A stretch of 64,000 nt of DNA from Pseudomonas sp. MYb327 (GCF_040438925.1 NZ_CP159258.1:4534501-4598500), one strand, 5' to 3'; counted from the first letter of the stretch, positions 40,384-49,672 are shown. A program made the numbers and translations. Notes: generated by a model not told the origin, from the sequence alone.

Positions 40384-40680
40384 CGCGGGAATCACCATCC
40401 GTTATCGAAATCGCGCCACCTGCCACAGCATGCACTTTATTGCAGCACAGGATTTGACCGATCTCAGGGTTGTGACCGGGTAGCGCATCAGAAGTTTATC
40501 GGCAGCGGATGGGGCTTCTTGCGGTCGCCCCGTAGCTGTCCGGTTGATGCAGGGTAGTTTGGGGGTGATGAGGCATCTTTCAAGGCGCCGAAAGGCAAGA
40601 TTTAGCGGATAGTCGGCCTTCGATTCTGTGCCGCTCTGACATACACTGCGCGGCCGTTTTTTAACCGGAACCTGAAAGAC

Positions 40681-41955
40681 ATGAAAAACGCATCTCCAGC
40701 CCGTGCCTGCGGCATCGACTTCGGCACGTCCAACTCCACCGTCGGCTGGCTGCGTCCCGGCGTGGAAACGCTGATCGCGCTGGAGGACGACAAGATCACC
40801 CTGCCTTCGGTGGTGTTCTTCAACATGGAAGAGCGCCGCCCGGTGTACGGCCGCCTGGCGCTGCACGAGTACCTGGAAGGCTACGAAGGCCGGCTGATGC
40901 GCTCGCTCAAGAGCCTGCTGGGCTCCAAGCTGATCAAGCACGACACCAGCGTCCTCGGCACGGCGATGCCGTTCAAGGACCTGCTCGGGCTGTTCATCGG
41001 TCAGTTGAAGAAGCGCGCCGAAACCACCGCCGGTCGGGAATTCGAAGAAGTGGTGCTGGGTCGTCCGGTTTTCTTTGTCGATGACGACGAAATGGCCGAC
41101 CAGGAAGCGGAAAACACTTTGGTCGATGTGGCCCGCGCCATTGGCTTCAAAGACGTGTCGTTCCAGTACGAACCGATTGCGGCGGCGTTCGACTACGAGT
41201 CGACCATCGAAAAGGAAGAGCTGGTGCTGATCGTCGACATCGGCGGTGGTACGTCCGACTTCTCGCTGGTGCGCCTCTCCCCGGAACGTCGCAACCACGA
41301 CAACCGCCACGACGACATCCTCGCCACCGGCGGCGTGCACATCGGCGGGACCGACTTCGACAAGCAACTGAGCCTGCAAGGCCTGATGCCGCTGTTCGGC
41401 TACGGCAGCCGCATGAAGAGCGGCGCCTACATGCCCACCAGCCACCACATGAACCTGGCGACCTGGCACACCATCAACTCGGTGTACTCGCAAAAGTCGA
41501 CCCTGGCCCTGGGTAGCATGCGTTACGACATCGAAGACACCGGCGGCATCGATCGCCTGTTCAAGCTGATCGAACAACGTGCCGGGCACTGGTTGGCGAT
41601 GGAAGTGGAAGAGACCAAGATCCAGCTGACCCACGCCGACAGCCGTCACGTGCCGCTGGACCGTATCGAAGCCGGCCTGAGTGTGGAGCTGAGCCGTGCG
41701 CTGTTCGAATCGGCCATCGACAATCTGCTGGAACGGGTACGCAACAGCGTGACCCAACTGCTGGCTGACGCTGACGTGCGGGTCGATCAGGTGGATACGG
41801 TGTTCTTCACCGGTGGTTCGAGCGGGATTCCGGCGCTGCGCAACAGCGTGTCGGCGATGCTGCCGAATGCGCGGCATGTGGAAGGGAATATCTTTGGCAG
41901 CATCGGCAGTGGTTTGGCGATTGAGGCAGCCAAGCGTTACGGCCCGATGAACTGA
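40681..41955 (+). CDS. yegD: YegD-like Hsp70-family ATPase
   Basis: A 424-residue Hsp70-fold protein made only of the actin-like ATPase: phosphate-1 GIDFGTSNST, phosphate-2 IVDIGGGTSDFS, adenosine motif FFTGGSSGIPAL. The substrate-binding and lid domains of DnaK are absent, as in E. coli YegD. Function is poorly understood. The gene is divergent from cbpA-cbpM, an intriguing pairing because CbpA is a J-protein. Confidence 0.9.
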   Translation: MKNASPARACGIDFGTSNSTVGWLRPGVETLIALEDDKITLPSVVFFNMEERRPVYGRLALHEYLEGYEGRLMRSLKSLLGSKLIKHDTSVLGTAMPFKDLLGLFIGQLKKRAETTAGREFEEVVLGRPVFFVDDDEMADQEAENTLVDVARAIGFKDVSFQYEPIAAAFDYESTIEKEELVLIVDIGGGTSDFSLVRLSPERRNHDNRHDDILATGGVHIGGTDFDKQLSLQGLMPLFGYGSRMKSGAYMPTSHHMNLATWHTINSVYSQKSTLALGSMRYDIEDTGGIDRLFKLIEQRAGHWLAMEVEETKIQLTHADSRHVPLDRIEAGLSVELSRALFESAIDNLLERVRNSVTQLLADADVRVDQVDTVFFTGGSSGIPALRNSVSAMLPNARHVEGNIFGSIGSGLAIEAAKRYGPMN

Positions 41956-41975
41956 TCCAAAACCGAGGTTGCTCC

Positions 41976-41997
41976 CATCGCTAGCAGGCTAGCGATG
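41976..41997. repeat. CATCGCTAG-CAGG-CTAGCGATG hairpin (copy 1)
   Basis: Perfect 9-bp arms and CAGG loop. The same element recurs at 43164-43191, so the PerM-like gene is bracketed by two copies. It probably terminates the yegD and perM transcripts. Confidence 0.75.
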
Positions 41998-42026
41998 GCT
42001 TCAGATCAAGCAACACATCTCTCGGA

Positions 42027-43040
42027 TCAAACCATCCCCACTTGCTTCAACTCGCTCTTCAGGTACGCGTAATAAATCGGCCCCGCCACCACCCCCGGCA
42101 GGCCGAACGCGGCTTCGAACACCAGCATCGCCAGCAGCAACTCCCACGACTTGGCACTGATCTGCCCGCCGACAATGCGCGCGTTGAGGAAGTATTCGAG
42201 CTTGTGGATAAAAATCAGGTAACCCAACGCCGCCAACGCCACCCAGATTGACAGCGACAGGCCGACGATGGTGATCAGGGTGTTCGACATCAGGTTGCCG
42301 ATCACTGGCAACAGGCCGAGCAGGAAGGTCAGCACGATCAGGGTTTTGGTCAGCGGCAGCTTGATACCGAACATCGGCAGAATCACCGCCAGGAAAATCC
42401 CGGTGAAGAAGGTGTTGAGCAGGGAAATCTTGATCTGCGCGAATACGATGTTGCGAAACGCCTGAACCAGCAGGTGCAGACGATCAAACAACGCGGCGGC
42501 CAGCGGCTTGCGTTTGGTCAGGTCGGGAATGCGCTGCAGGGCGATGATCGCGCCGAGCACCATCCCGATCAGCAGCGTCACAAACATGTGCGCCGCGTCC
42601 TTGCCCACCAGTTGCAAATCGCTGAGGTGTTTGCTGACCCATTCGCCAATCGCCACGCGAAACTCTGCGGCACTGGCCGGCAGGTAGGCATCGATGAACG
42701 GCGGCAGTTGCCCGCGTGCGCGGTCGACCACGCCCATGAACTTGTCGAGGGAAGCGCCGGGGTTTTCGGCCTCGTGCAGCAGGAAGCTGATGGCGCCGGC
42801 GAAGATCAGCGACAGGACGCTGACAATCAGAGTTCCCAGCAACGCCACCGCCAGCCAGCGCGCACGCCGACCTTCGATCAATCGCTGAAGCTGCGGAGTG
42901 AGCATGTTGACCAGTTCGAACACCAACAACCCGGCCAACAGACTCGGTAGCAAGCGCAACGGAAGCACCAGCAGCAGTCCGCCGAAGATGATGACCCAGC
43001 TGATGACCAGCAAAACATGACGCTGAGAAAACGTTGGCAT
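42027..43040 (-). CDS. AI-2E/PerM-family membrane transporter
   Basis: A 337-residue polytopic inner-membrane protein with about eight helices; the family pattern is visible in LIGMVLGAIIAL, FFTGIFLAVILPMFG and LLPVIGNLMSNTLI. The family includes E. coli TqsA (autoinducer-2 export) and PerM; the substrate here cannot be assigned. It is monocistronic by appearance. Confidence 0.88.
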   Translation of the reverse strand: MPTFSQRHVLLVISWVIIFGGLLLVLPLRLLPSLLAGLLVFELVNMLTPQLQRLIEGRRARWLAVALLGTLIVSVLSLIFAGAISFLLHEAENPGASLDKFMGVVDRARGQLPPFIDAYLPASAAEFRVAIGEWVSKHLSDLQLVGKDAAHMFVTLLIGMVLGAIIALQRIPDLTKRKPLAAALFDRLHLLVQAFRNIVFAQIKISLLNTFFTGIFLAVILPMFGIKLPLTKTLIVLTFLLGLLPVIGNLMSNTLITIVGLSLSIWVALAALGYLIFIHKLEYFLNARIVGGQISAKSWELLLAMLVFEAAFGLPGVVAGPIYYAYLKSELKQVGMV

Positions 43041-43163
43041 ACAGCCTCAAAACGAACGGCGTAAAAGGATTGGCAGTCTGCCAGCGTTCGGGTGACAGCA
43101 CTAGGGATTGTGTGGGTCGACCTTGGTCGGGGGCTCAGGCTTTTTTTGCAGCGTCTTGAACCG

Positions 43164-43191
43164 CCTCATCGCTAGCAGGCTAGCGATGAGG
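43164..43191. repeat. CCTCATCGCTAG-CAGG-CTAGCGATGAGG hairpin (copy 2)
   Basis: A perfect 12-bp stem with the same core and loop as 41976-41997. It lies between perM and psiF, just before a run of nine C residues at 43202-43210. Confidence 0.75.
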
Positions 43192-43228
43192 CCCTCACTG
43201 GCCCCCCCCCACAAATTCCGCTGAATGT

Positions 43229-43537
43229 TCATTTCTTCTTCAGACAATCACTCATGAACACCTTGCGCTCGTCACCCTTGAGGGCCTTGGTGGTGGCGTC
43301 GGCATTGCAGGTTTTCATTTTTTCCTGCTGCGGCGTCAAGGTCGTCGGGGCATCGGTTGCCGCCGGCGTGGCTTTCAGGCAATTGCTCATGAAGAGTTTT
43401 CGCTCATCGCCCTTGAGGCTTTTGGCGCTGGCGTCGGCGTTGCAGGTGGTCATCTTGTTCTGTTGTTCCGTGGCGGCGAAACCCTGGGAGCAGAGCAGCA
43501 ACCCGATCATCAACAAAGGGACACGCAGAAACTTCAT
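43229..43537 (-). CDS. psiF: PsiF-repeat secreted protein
   Basis: A 102-residue protein with a signal peptide (cleavage near GFAATE) and two tandem PsiF repeats: KMTTCNADASAKSLKGDERKLFM and a second KMKTCNADATTKALKGDERKVFM (shown partly), each with conserved Cys. PsiF proteins are associated with phosphate starvation in E. coli but have no known biochemical role. Start at 43537; the longer frame upstream is antisense shadow of the AraC gene. Confidence 0.88.
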   Translation of the reverse strand: MKFLRVPLLMIGLLLCSQGFAATEQQNKMTTCNADASAKSLKGDERKLFMSNCLKATPAATDAPTTLTPQQEKMKTCNADATTKALKGDERKVFMSDCLKKK

Positions 43538-43601
43538 GGAGTTTTCTCCTGGGCGCCGTACCGGCGGGAACGGCCATGTTTTGCAGTGTAGACAACAGCT
43601 G

Positions 43602-44396
43602 TTACACCTTCCTTGTTTGTAGATGGCTCCGTCGATATTGCTCCGGCGTGCACCCGGCCTGGCGCTGGAACATCGCGATAAACGCCGAGCCGGTGCTGTA
43701 GCCCATGTCGAAGGCGACTTCCTGAATGCTGCGATGGCTGTCCAGTGCTTCAATCGCCGCAAGAAACCGCAAGCGCTGGCGCCACTCGCCAAAACTCATG
43801 CCCAACTCGCGGACAAACTGCCGCGCCAGGGTGCGTTCACTGACATGAATGTGCGTCGCCCAATCCGCCAGCGGCCGGTTATCCCCAGGCTCGGCTTGCA
43901 GGGCTTCGAGTATGCCAAGTAGCCCCGGACTGCTGGCATAGGGCAGATAACACTCTTGCACTGGCGCCAGTTGCAGTTGATCCACCAGCACCTGGGCCAG
44001 ACGCTTGTCCGCCTCCTGCTCAGGAATCTTCACGTCGCGGGTGGCAAAATCCTTGAGGATGGCCTTGAGGATGTCGCTGATGGCCAGGGTGCAGGCCTGT
44101 TGCGGCAAGTCACGGCATAACGCAGGTGCAAGACAGACCGCGCGGTAATTGATTGGCTGGTTGCTGTAGAAGCTGTGTTCCGTCTCGGGCGGGACCCATA
44201 CCGCATATTGCGGTGGCGACATGAAACGTCTGTTGCCGATTTCCATGTGCAACACACCGTTGGCCGAATACTCCAGCGTGCCCCAGGGGTGCCGGTGCGC
44301 CGAAGCGTATTCGTGCGTGTCGAAGTCGGCGTAGCGGAAGTACACCGGGGCCGGCAGTTCGCTGAAATCCAGCAGGTCGATGTGTTTACTGGTCAT
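43602..44396 (-). CDS. AraC-family transcriptional regulator
   Basis: A 264-residue regulator with an N-terminal cupin sensor region (HRHPWGTLEYSANGVLHME) and a C-terminal double helix-turn-helix (ADWATHIHVSERTLARQF ... SIQEVAFDMGYSTGSAFIAMF; shown partly). It is divergent from the EamA transporter gene with a 97-bp gap, so it most likely controls that transporter. Confidence 0.9.
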   Translation of the reverse strand: MTSKHIDLLDFSELPAPVYFRYADFDTHEYASAHRHPWGTLEYSANGVLHMEIGNRRFMSPPQYAVWVPPETEHSFYSNQPINYRAVCLAPALCRDLPQQACTLAISDILKAILKDFATRDVKIPEQEADKRLAQVLVDQLQLAPVQECYLPYASSPGLLGILEALQAEPGDNRPLADWATHIHVSERTLARQFVRELGMSFGEWRQRLRFLAAIEALDSHRSIQEVAFDMGYSTGSAFIAMFQRQAGCTPEQYRRSHLQTRKV

Positions 44397-44493
44397 GCTG
44401 TCCGTATTCAGGGGCCGGTTGTCTGGATCGAAGTATAGGCTTGTATTCAGACAGGGGATAATTGCCCCTCATTAACGTTCTGGTTTTTCCCTG

Positions 44494-45369
44494 ATGCAAT
44501 ACGCGTATCCCCTGCTGGCCATTTTCATATGGGCCGGCAACACCGTGATCACCAAAATGTCAGCCGGGGCGATCTTCCCCGCCGAGATCGGCTTCTACCG
44601 CTGGCTGCTCGCCGGACTGTTGTTCTCGCCCTTCATGCTTAAACCGGTGATCGCCCATTGGCCGATGATCCGCCCGAACCTCGGCAAGATTTTCATCCTC
44701 GGCGTGCTGGGCATGGCGGTCTATCAGAGCCTGGCGTATTTCGCTGCGAGCCTGACCTCGGCCACCAACATGGGCATCATCCTGTCGCTGATGCCATTGA
44801 TGTCCCTGGCCATGGCGATCATCAGCCTCGGTCAACGCCTGACTATCGGCGCCCTGGCCGGTGCAGTGCTGTCGTTCGCCGGGGTATTGGTAGTCGTCTC
44901 GTCCGGCAGCCTTGGTGTACTACTGGAACATGGGGTGAACCTGGGCGACGCGATGATGCTGATCGCCACACTGGCTTATGCGATCTACAGCACCCTGCTG
45001 AAAAAATGGCAGCTGCGCTTGCCGCCGCTAGTGTTGCTGTATTTGCAGGTGTTGGTGGCGGTGGTGGTGCTGTTTCCGCTGTTCCTTGCCTCGCAGAAAA
45101 CCGGCCTGACCCTACAAAATATTCCACTGGTGCTGTACGCCTGTTTGCTGGCTTCGATGGTCGCGCCGTTGGCGTGGATGCAGGCCGTAGTGCGTCTGGG
45201 GCCGAGCCGAACCACGTTGTTTTTCAATTTGCTGCCGTTGATTACCGCGCTGATTGCGGCGGTGGTGTTGCATGAGCAGTTGGCGATGTACCACTTGGTG
45301 GGCGGGATGTTGACGTTGGGTGGGGTGATTCTCTCCGAGCGCTGGACGACCGTATTCGGTCGCACTTAA
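44494..45369 (+). CDS. EamA/DMT-family transporter
   Basis: A 291-residue membrane protein with ten predicted helices in two EamA repeats (AIFIWAGNTVITKM; ...YAIYSTLLKKW). This family exports amino acids, metabolites or drugs. The divergent AraC-type gene is its likely regulator. Substrate unknown. Confidence 0.9.
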   Translation: MQYAYPLLAIFIWAGNTVITKMSAGAIFPAEIGFYRWLLAGLLFSPFMLKPVIAHWPMIRPNLGKIFILGVLGMAVYQSLAYFAASLTSATNMGIILSLMPLMSLAMAIISLGQRLTIGALAGAVLSFAGVLVVVSSGSLGVLLEHGVNLGDAMMLIATLAYAIYSTLLKKWQLRLPPLVLLYLQVLVAVVVLFPLFLASQKTGLTLQNIPLVLYACLLASMVAPLAWMQAVVRLGPSRTTLFFNLLPLITALIAAVVLHEQLAMYHLVGGMLTLGGVILSERWTTVFGRT

Positions 45370-45375
45370 TTCTTT

Positions 45376-45405
45376 TGTGGCGAGGGAGCTCGCTCCCTCG
45401 CCACA
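45376..45405. repeat. Perfect 14-bp-arm palindrome, TGTGGCGAGGGAGC type
   Basis: TGTGGCGAGGGAGC / GCTCCCTCGCCACA around a 2-bp centre, between convergent EamA and lipase genes; the third member of the family in the window. Confidence 0.75.
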
Positions 45406-45413
45406 GGGGCAAT

Positions 45414-46304
45414 CTAAAGCCCTGCCGCTTTCAACCGCGCCGCATGCTCGACAAATAACCGAATCGGCTCCGCCCCTTTGCCCACCAACCCCAGCGACTG
45501 ATTGACGATGTCGAAGTGATCCAGCGGATACTCGTCACCAATCACCGTCCCCAGGTGCGAGCTATACCGCCCGACCATCCCGTCACAATGCCCGGCTTCG
45601 CGGACGAAGGTCTTGGCAAACAACCGGCAACTGCGGTTGGTGCCATCGAGCACGTTGCGTCCGCTATCCGTCTTGCCCGGCTGCAAGGTGCCGGACCACG
45701 AGTAATACCGCACACCATTGACCTCTTCCGGCCCCTGCCCGCCCCAAGTCTCGGGCAACCCTTGTGGGTATCGCTGATTGAACAGCGCCACCCCTTCGGT
45801 GGTGAGTGAGTGATGGGACGCATGAACATCCACGGGAAATTTGGGCCCGCGATAACCGGTTTCCAACAGGCTCATCAGGGCAGCGATCATCCGCAGCAAA
45901 AAGGTCAGCAGCCGGCCTGTGGCGCTGTCATGGGGATAATGTTTGTGCAGATAGTCCGCCAGTTCCGAGCCATGATTCGGCCCTGCCACCGACGTCACCG
46001 ACGCCACCCAATCCGGGCGCTTGGCGGCAGCATACCGGGCCGTCAGCGAACCTTGGCTGTGGCCGATCAGGTTGACCTTTTCCGCCCCGGTCTCGCGCAG
46101 AATCTCCTCAATACGCGCCAGCAGCTGCTCGCCTCGCACCTCGCTGGAGTTGAGCGGCGAAACCTGCACCGCGAACACCACTGCACCACCCTGGCGCAGC
46201 GCCGAAATGATCCCGTACCAGTACGGATAAAGCACCAAACGAACAAACCCGAGCATTCCCGGGACCAATACCATCGGATAACGCGTGGCGGAACCTTGCG
46301 ACAT
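45414..46304 (-). CDS. Triacylglycerol lipase, family I, without signal peptide
   Basis: A 296-residue alpha/beta hydrolase resembling P. aeruginosa LipA: VPGMLGF oxyanion region, nucleophile Ser83 in GHSQGS, VNGVRYYSWSG, and catalytic His in LDHFDIVNQ. Differences from LipA: GHSQGS instead of GHSHGG, no signal peptide from the start at 46304, and no cysteines at the conserved disulfide positions. No foldase gene is adjacent. A cytoplasmic or non-classically exported lipase is inferred. The frame stays open to 46535 and contains a hydrophobic stretch, so an upstream GTG/TTG start cannot be fully excluded. Confidence 0.85.
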   Translation of the reverse strand: MSQGSATRYPMVLVPGMLGFVRLVLYPYWYGIISALRQGGAVVFAVQVSPLNSSEVRGEQLLARIEEILRETGAEKVNLIGHSQGSLTARYAAAKRPDWVASVTSVAGPNHGSELADYLHKHYPHDSATGRLLTFLLRMIAALMSLLETGYRGPKFPVDVHASHHSLTTEGVALFNQRYPQGLPETWGGQGPEEVNGVRYYSWSGTLQPGKTDSGRNVLDGTNRSCRLFAKTFVREAGHCDGMVGRYSSHLGTVIGDEYPLDHFDIVNQSLGLVGKGAEPIRLFVEHAARLKAAGL

Positions 46305-46611
46305 GGGCGGACATCCTTGTGATCGGTGAGGTAACGCAAGGCTGGATGCAAGACATCCGCCAAGCATCACCAGCGAACGTGACAACGGTGCGACAGCCGC
46401 GACTGCGGGTGACGAGCCTGCCAAGCCGAAAGAAACACCTCGGCCAAACGCCGCGAATGAGAACTCAATGTTCGCCTCGTTGCCGCTGACCGCCTGCACG
46501 CCGACGCTGATCAGCGTGCGCTGGCACAACTCCAAGCTCTATGCCCACGGCTGGGAGGCCGGGTGTTCGCGGTCCGGCGAGAACTGGTTGCGACCTGCAG
46601 CGTTTATCGGC
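46305..46611. other. Gap upstream of the lipase gene
   Basis: About 300 bases with no separate gene that I can support. The lipase frame stays open to 46535 and would encode a Ser/Ala/Leu-rich leader; I found no good ribosome-binding site for it. The lipase promoter should lie here. Confidence 0.5.
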
Positions 46612-46680
46612 CGCCATCGCGGGCAAGCCGCTCCCACAAGTACGGCGATCCCCTGTGGGAGCGGGCTTGCCCGCGATGGC
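46612..46680. repeat. BIME between lipase and asmA genes
   Basis: CCATCGCGGGCAAGCCGCTCCCACA and an inverted TGTGGGAGCGGGCTTGCCCGCGATGG, separated by about 15 bp; a GGGAGC-type REP pair downstream of asmA. Confidence 0.85.
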
Positions 46681-46698
46681 GTCAGCACAGACGCCCGA

Positions 46699-48774
46699 TT
46701 ATCGGGTGGGTTTGACGGTTACTGGCGCCTTGCCCGCCTTCATCTGTTCCAGCAGCGGCGCACACTGGTTCGGCTCGCCCCCGCTCGGTGCCACCAACGC
46801 CAGCAAACCTGCCGCCGGCGCGGCAATCACGCCGAGCGCCACCATCCCGGCCCCGCGCAACATCAATGGCACCGCCTTCACACCCGCATCAGGCTTGATG
46901 AACTTACCCCGCACGTACAGTGGCGAACGCAATGAAATCAAGCGCCAGCCTTTGGATTCCGGGGTGATGGTCAGGTCCAGTTGTTCTGTCGCCATGTTCA
47001 CGGTGCCATCGATGTAGACGATCGCGTTCTCGGTATCGAAGACAAACAACCGGGTGCTAGCCAGACCGCTTTTGATATCTAAGTCAGCGGCGGCGCAGTT
47101 GATCTTCACTTCTTTGTCACCAAAAATCCGCCCGACTACATAGTTGCCGACGTTCAGACCGGCCAGCTCCATCAACTCGCGACTGATGGCGCCGTCGTTG
47201 ATCAGCATTTTCAGATTGCCATTGGCGCTGCCCAGCAATTTCGCCACTGAGTTACCGCGACCGCTGATGTCGGCATCGCCATTGAGCTCGCCGAAACTGG
47301 TTTTCATCGGTTCAAAGGTCGGGAACAACTGTTTGAGCTTGAAACCGCGCGCGGTGAGTTTGGCCTTGCCTTCCAGGGGATCGGTGTGACCGTCCAGGCG
47401 AATTTGAGCATCCAGCTTGCCCCCGGCTACGCCGAAGCGCAGCGGCTCGAGGCTGAGCACGCCATCGGTGAGCACCAGGTGCGTGTAAAGATCATTGAAT
47501 GGCAGTTTTTCGCTGTGGACGATGCGTTTGCCGGTGAACTCGACATCAGCGTCCATATCGCGCCAGCGCTCGGTCTTGAACTCTTCGACCGGCAAAACCT
47601 TGTCCGCCGGTTGCTTGCTCTCGCCGCCACGGGCCTTTTGCTTGGCGTTTGAGTCGGCGCCGATCAGTGGCGCCAGGTCGGCAAACAGAAGTTGATTGGA
47701 CAGCAACGAACCACTGAGTTTTGGCCTCGGCTGACTGGCAACGTAGGCCAGGTTGCCATGGATATCGCTGGAGCCGATCTTGCCGTTGAACTCTTCATAG
47801 CGGAACACCGCGCCCCCCGGCTCATGCAACTTGGCAATCAGGTGACCGTCGGTGGCATAGGGCGGTGTGTCCGGCAGGATCACGCCGGTCAGCGGGTAGA
47901 GATTGCCCAGGCTGGTACCGGCCAGTTTCAGGCGCAGGTCCAGAGCGCCGAGGTTCAGCGGATCGGTCAGGGTGCCAGCGAGCTGGACGCTGGTGTCGGC
48001 AATCTGCACTTGAGCCTGCAACGGAAACGGCGTGGCGGAATCCTGCAAGGCCAACAAGCCGCCGATCTTGCCCTGCCCCGTGAGTTTCTGGCCGCGATAC
48101 TGACCTTTGACCTTCAACGCGAAAGCGTAGTCCTGGGGCGCATTGCCCTTCTCCTGCACGGTTTTCGCGGCTTTGTCACCGACGATATCGCTGAACGGGA
48201 TCGGCTTGCCGAGCGGGTCGATCAGCAGGTCGAGTTGAGTCTTCAAGCTTTGATCGTCGAGGGTGACGTGGCCCTTATCGAAGCCGATCGCGCCGATGTC
48301 CACTACCCACGGAGAAGGTTCGGCGTTCGGGTCTTTCGGATCGAACTTGAACGTCCAGTTGGCGCGACCGTCAGCAAGGCGTTGCAGCTCGGCATTGGGT
48401 TCGGTGAGGTCGATGCGCGGGATCACCACGCGCTGAGCCAGCAAGGCCAGCGGCGAGATACGCAGCTCGACGCGTTTGAGCGTGGCCATCTGTGGCGTTT
48501 TCGACCAGTCCGGATTGCCCAGGCTCAAGTCTTCGGCCACCACATGCGGCCACGGCACCCAGGATCGCCAGCCGCCCTCGCCGATCTCGCGGCGCCAGAC
48601 CACTGCCAGGTTGCCGTTGATGGCGAATGGGCGGTGCAGTTCCTCGGAAACCTTGGCGTTGAGGGGTGGTTTGATTCGGTTCCAATCGAAGAACACGATG
48701 ACCAGCACCAGCACCGCCAACAAGACAACAAGGCTGGTGAAGGTCCAGGCGAGAACTTTACGAGTGCGCGTCAT
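46699..48774 (-). CDS. AsmA-family envelope protein
   Basis: A 691-residue protein anchored by one N-terminal transmembrane helix (about 8-30) with a large periplasmic repeating-beta-groove body, plus AsmA_2-type C-terminal features (LTARGFKLKQLFP, NGDADISGRGNSVAKLLGS). AsmA-like proteins influence outer-membrane assembly and phospholipid movement. It is a single gene flanked by non-coding DNA. Confidence 0.88.
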   Translation of the reverse strand: MTRTRKVLAWTFTSLVVLLAVLVLVIVFFDWNRIKPPLNAKVSEELHRPFAINGNLAVVWRREIGEGGWRSWVPWPHVVAEDLSLGNPDWSKTPQMATLKRVELRISPLALLAQRVVIPRIDLTEPNAELQRLADGRANWTFKFDPKDPNAEPSPWVVDIGAIGFDKGHVTLDDQSLKTQLDLLIDPLGKPIPFSDIVGDKAAKTVQEKGNAPQDYAFALKVKGQYRGQKLTGQGKIGGLLALQDSATPFPLQAQVQIADTSVQLAGTLTDPLNLGALDLRLKLAGTSLGNLYPLTGVILPDTPPYATDGHLIAKLHEPGGAVFRYEEFNGKIGSSDIHGNLAYVASQPRPKLSGSLLSNQLLFADLAPLIGADSNAKQKARGGESKQPADKVLPVEEFKTERWRDMDADVEFTGKRIVHSEKLPFNDLYTHLVLTDGVLSLEPLRFGVAGGKLDAQIRLDGHTDPLEGKAKLTARGFKLKQLFPTFEPMKTSFGELNGDADISGRGNSVAKLLGSANGNLKMLINDGAISRELMELAGLNVGNYVVGRIFGDKEVKINCAAADLDIKSGLASTRLFVFDTENAIVYIDGTVNMATEQLDLTITPESKGWRLISLRSPLYVRGKFIKPDAGVKAVPLMLRGAGMVALGVIAAPAAGLLALVAPSGGEPNQCAPLLEQMKAGKAPVTVKPTR

Positions 48775-49159
48775 TGCACAGGGCTCCTGATACGACTGAA
48801 CGCCTCGACCGCGACGCCCATGAAAACGCTGGGCCAGAACCGGCCCGCTATGACATCTACGACTGGCAAACGGCCCGCAGGTTTAATCGAAAAACCGTTT
48901 TTGACGTAATTGACCGGTCGAATTCGCCTTTCCCCTCTCTCTAGCGTTACCGGCTCCGCACTTTTGCGAGGCGCGAGTGAGTCGAAAATACCCATCTCCG
49001 TGCAAAAGCAGCGGCCAGAAACGCCCGGTTTACAAGGGCTGCAGAGAACAATCAATTCCGTTGATTATTAACATTGCGTTTATGAACTTTTATATCGACT
49101 TATCGAGAGTAGCATTGCCCTCGTACCCAATTTATTGCCCTCCTACGGAGCACCCCATC
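48775..49159. other. Intergenic region between asmA and the repeat-protein gene
   Basis: About 385 bases holding divergent promoters. The part nearest the repeat-protein gene (49045-49110) is A/T-rich and probably promoter. Short open frames here lack codon bias and recognisable similarity; I see no gene. Confidence 0.5.
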
Positions 49160-49498
49160 ATGAAACGCCAACTTCTACTTAGCCTTACCCTTTCATTGCT
49201 GGCCAGCAGCGCTTTTGCTCTGCCAGCGGCTGAACAGGCCACCCCGCAAGTTAAAGACTCTCACTCGGTATTCAGCCAAACCGTCGCCGCCGATGGTTCC
49301 GACCGCACCCCTGGTCAAACGCTGGCCGAAGGTGGTAACGACCGCCTGAAAGAAAAAAACCTGATCACTGAAGACGGCTACGACCAGACTCCACAAGGTA
49401 AAACTGTTGCTGCTGACGGTTCTGATCGCACCCCAGGCCAAACCCTCGCCGAAGGCGGTGGTGATCGTGTAATCGAACGCAACAGCGCTACGAGCTAA
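49160..49498 (+). CDS. Small secreted protein with internal repeats
   Basis: A 112-residue protein with a signal peptide ending near SSAFALP. The mature part contains two nearly identical ~23-residue repeats starting TVAADGSDRTPGQTLAEGG, separated by a related NLITEDGYDQTPQG unit. The protein repeats are almost the same while their codons differ a lot, showing selection on the peptide. Similar Pseudomonas proteins with AEGGxDR repeats are sometimes labelled phage-infection proteins; I regard the function as unknown. A terminator follows. Confidence 0.8.
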   Translation: MKRQLLLSLTLSLLASSAFALPAAEQATPQVKDSHSVFSQTVAADGSDRTPGQTLAEGGNDRLKEKNLITEDGYDQTPQGKTVAADGSDRTPGQTLAEGGGDRVIERNSATS

Positions 49499-49516
49499 GC
49501 CCATGGCGGCCCTGAA

Positions 49517-49545
49517 AAAAAGCCCAATCACCGGATTGGGCTTTT
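49517..49545 (+). terminator. Rho-independent terminator
   Basis: AAAAGCCCAAT pairs with ATTGGGCTTTT around CACCGG, 18 bp after the repeat-protein stop. Confidence 0.9.
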
Positions 49546-49672
49546 GATTTTCTGGCTGTTTACTTAATAGAAGCCGCGCCATTCCCCCGCTTATTCCCCC
49601 ATCGTCGTTCGACGCCGGCAAAGCCGATTTGCTAGAGTGCGCCGCTGTCCTACTTCAGAAAACGCCCCTGCG

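Noticed and set aside
48771-49055. 94-codon minus-strand open frame upstream of asmA
   Set aside because: It lacks a ribosome-binding site and recognisable similarity and overlaps the expected asmA promoter region.
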